NCBI RefSeq assembly: GCF_013423955.1
Contig: NZ_JACCKX010000004.1
Span: 1 to 64,000, forward strand
Reading direction: 5' to 3'
Source: Ottowia beijingensis
Lineage (GTDB): Bacteria > Pseudomonadota > Gammaproteobacteria > Burkholderiales > Burkholderiaceae_C
Length of the DNA: 64,000 bases
Below are positions 62,366 to 64,000 of this stretch, piece by piece. Positions within the stretch are counted from its first letter, which is position 1, and each line of letters begins with the position of its first letter. The translations under genes were made by a program, and so were the position numbers. A model generated the notes under the pieces. It had not been told where the DNA came from, did no database searches, and was given only the letters and a program-made list of their open reading frames with translations.

Positions 62366-64000
62366 TCAAGGTCGTGGCTTGCGCGGCGCGGGTGCGATCG
62401 GCTGCAGATGTTCATCGGCCAGGCCCACCAGCAGCGCGCGGCCATCGGGCAAGGCGCGGAACTCGCCAAAGCGCGCCTGCGCGAATGGCTCGCCCTGCCC
62501 TTCGGGGAAGTAGAACGCATCCGTGACCAGAACCCAGTCACCTTGGAGTCGCTTGACGGGCAACAAGCGCTCACCCGCGGCCAGCGGTGCGCCATCCTGC
62601 GCCAGACGCCGCACCGTGGCAACACCGCGCGCGTCCAGCGTCGCCACCACCTGGGCGTGGCGATTCAGACCCAGCCGGTCGTCCTCGTTCAGCGCCTTGC
62701 GCACGCCTTCAGGAAAAGCGAAGTTCAGCGCCATGTAGTCGCCCTGCATCAGCGAGCGCGGATCGCGCGGCGCCAGCGGCACGTAGATCTTCTGGCCCTG
62801 GGCGATCACCTGCTCCTTCTTCTGCACATCGAAATGCACCAAACCCAAGGACAGCAGCGCGCCAGCAGCTATCAACACAAGAGCAGACCAATGCGGACGT
62901 GGCGGCTCGACCTGCTGCGACGTGGCCGCCGGCGGCGCGCGCATGGCCCACAGCGCCAGCCCCAGCGCCGCGCCCAGGCCGGCCAGCAGCGCCGCCTTGT
63001 GGGCCAGCGGCCAGTCGAGCGCGTAATAAAGCCCGACAGCTGCGCCAGCAGGGCCGCCAGTGCCAGCCCCAGCATCAGCCGCCGCCCGGTGCCCAGCGCC
63101 AGCGTACCGACCAGCGCCACCACGCCGATGTGCGGCACCACCAGGCAGCCCACCAACAGCACCGAATACAACAGCGCCAGCAGCACCAGCTCGCGCGCCG
63201 GCAAGCGTTCGCGCAGGTGCCAGTGGCGCAGCAGCCAGATCGCCGCGCCTAGCACCAACGCGATCTGCAGCAGCTGCGGCCAGCCCGGATCGAAGATGCG
63301 TGCCAGCCCGGCCGTGGGCACGTCAGCCGAGCCCGCCGGCCCGCCGCGCAGCATGCCCAGCAACCAGAAGTGGCGCGTGGCGCCATACGCCACCGCGAGC
63401 AGCAGCGCCACGCCGGCGCCATCGGCCAGCGCATGCAGCGCACCGGCCCATGGGCGGCCCGACACGCGCGGTTCGCGCGCCACCCACAGCGCCCAGCCCA
63501 GCGCCAGCAGCGCGGCGTTGATGACCATCGGGAAGGCGCTGAAGCGCCACTCCCACCGCGCCCAGTCGTTGGCGGCGTGGCCCGCGCCCAGCGGCCACAG
63601 CACCACCGCCAGCGCCACGCCGGCAACCAGAAAGCCCAGCACGCGCTGCACCCAGGCGACGCGGGTCGACAGCGCCGTCCCCAGCAGCACCAGCAGGATG
63701 GTCAGCAACTGCGGGTTGTGCAGCGCGCCCTCGAAGCCGATCGCCAGCAGGGCCAGCCCCGCCAGCAAGGCACTGAACGCCAGTTGCGTGACGAACATCG
63801 CAGGCCGCGCGCGCAGCAGCAGCGCGGCGCCGCCGATCAGCACCGCTGCCATGACGAACGCGCCCGGCGGCTGAAAGAAGAAGCGGCTGGCCAGCAGACC
63901 CAGGAAGCCCATGAACGGCAGCACCACCAGTTGCGCACCGATGAAGCTGAGCACGGTGATGATCCATGAAGGCCCGGCCTCGTCCTGCCAGGCCGCACGG
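62366..64000 (-). CDS. DUF4401 membrane protein joined to a GDYXXLXY-domain protein (partial)
   Basis: Membrane protein of at least 540 residues, 5' end beyond the window. Its DUF4401/DUF2157-type part has about ten hydrophobic helices (GAQLVVLPFMGFLGLLASRF, ALLLAVAYGATRHFWLLGML, ELVLLALLYSVLLVGCLVVP). The C-terminal part is a GDYXXLXY domain (LMQGDYMALNFAF) behind a helix (ALVLIAAGALLSLGLVHF). When a T lost near 63030 is restored, the two parts share one frame with no stop between, so they may be one fused protein or overlapping genes. Function unknown; the pair is usually encoded together. Confidence 0.75.

Overview
The window is GC-rich, gene-dense DNA of the kind found in Burkholderiales, most likely a Comamonadaceae genome (Acidovorax/Comamonas/Alicycliphilus type). 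Reasons: a dmp/aph-type phenol hydroxylase cluster with an XylR/DmpR-type activator beside a GntR regulator, an intact IS1071, a short palindromic repeat family scattered between and inside genes, and typical beta-proteobacterial housekeeping genes (tmk-holB-pilZ-tatD, tex, mltG, ygfZ). No rRNA, tRNA or CRISPR array was seen. Almost every long gene carries 1-3 single-base indels, mostly in G/C runs. Repeat copies that should be identical also differ mainly by such indels, so most frameshifts look like sequencing or assembly error rather than decay. Gene coordinates below therefore span the corrected gene.

Layout. (1) 1-3825, minus strand: multicomponent phenol hydroxylase dmpKLMNOP behind a sigma-54 promoter. 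4121-6620, plus strand: the divergent sigma-54 activator followed by a FadR-type GntR regulator. An M48 metalloprotease and a truncated ampG follow. (2) 8346-25548: a mobile block that cuts ampG on its left and a DUF72 gene on its right. It holds three IS91-family copies separated by two copies of a 3.9-kb passenger (small secreted protein; Bug-type binding protein, FAH-family hydrolase and FMN reductase in one operon; divergent VOC/dioxygenase-like gene). These form two head-to-tail units of about 5.67 kb plus a third IS91. Then come an IS5-like remnant, a full IS1071 and an inverted partial IS1071. (3) 25549-40262: paiB, a tadA-haloalkane-dehalogenase fusion, ldcA, a cyclase-FHA protein, an ankyrin protein with tatD, pilZ-holB-tmk-mltG, ygfZ and a DUF11-repeat surface protein. 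(4) 40263-47235: a segment bounded by about 135-bp inverted repeats, with an SMP-30 lactonase, a thioesterase-GNAT fusion, an HSL-type esterase, a DUF3011 protein, a hydratase-like lipoprotein and an iron alcohol dehydrogenase. (5) 47264-51785: patatin-like fragment, DsrE, GST and tex. (6) 51881-58575: a NarX/NarL-type two-component system facing an operon of two small secreted proteins, a CsgG-like/DUF4384 protein and a SEL1-type periplasmic protein. (7) 58587-64000: lipid kinase, SDR, AidB-type acyl-CoA dehydrogenase and a DUF4401/GDYXXLXY membrane protein.

How the parts fit. Region 1 oxidises phenols to catechols; the meta-cleavage genes probably lie beyond the left edge. The mobile block carries a second, unassigned, probably aromatic or organic-acid module that has been duplicated between IS91 copies. 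The most interesting candidate system is region 6. A CsgG-like outer-membrane protein, a repeat-containing Asn/Ser/Gly-rich secreted subunit, a strong hairpin after the subunit gene and an adjacent LuxR-type regulator resemble curli or holdfast-anchor amyloid loci, but with a different gene set.
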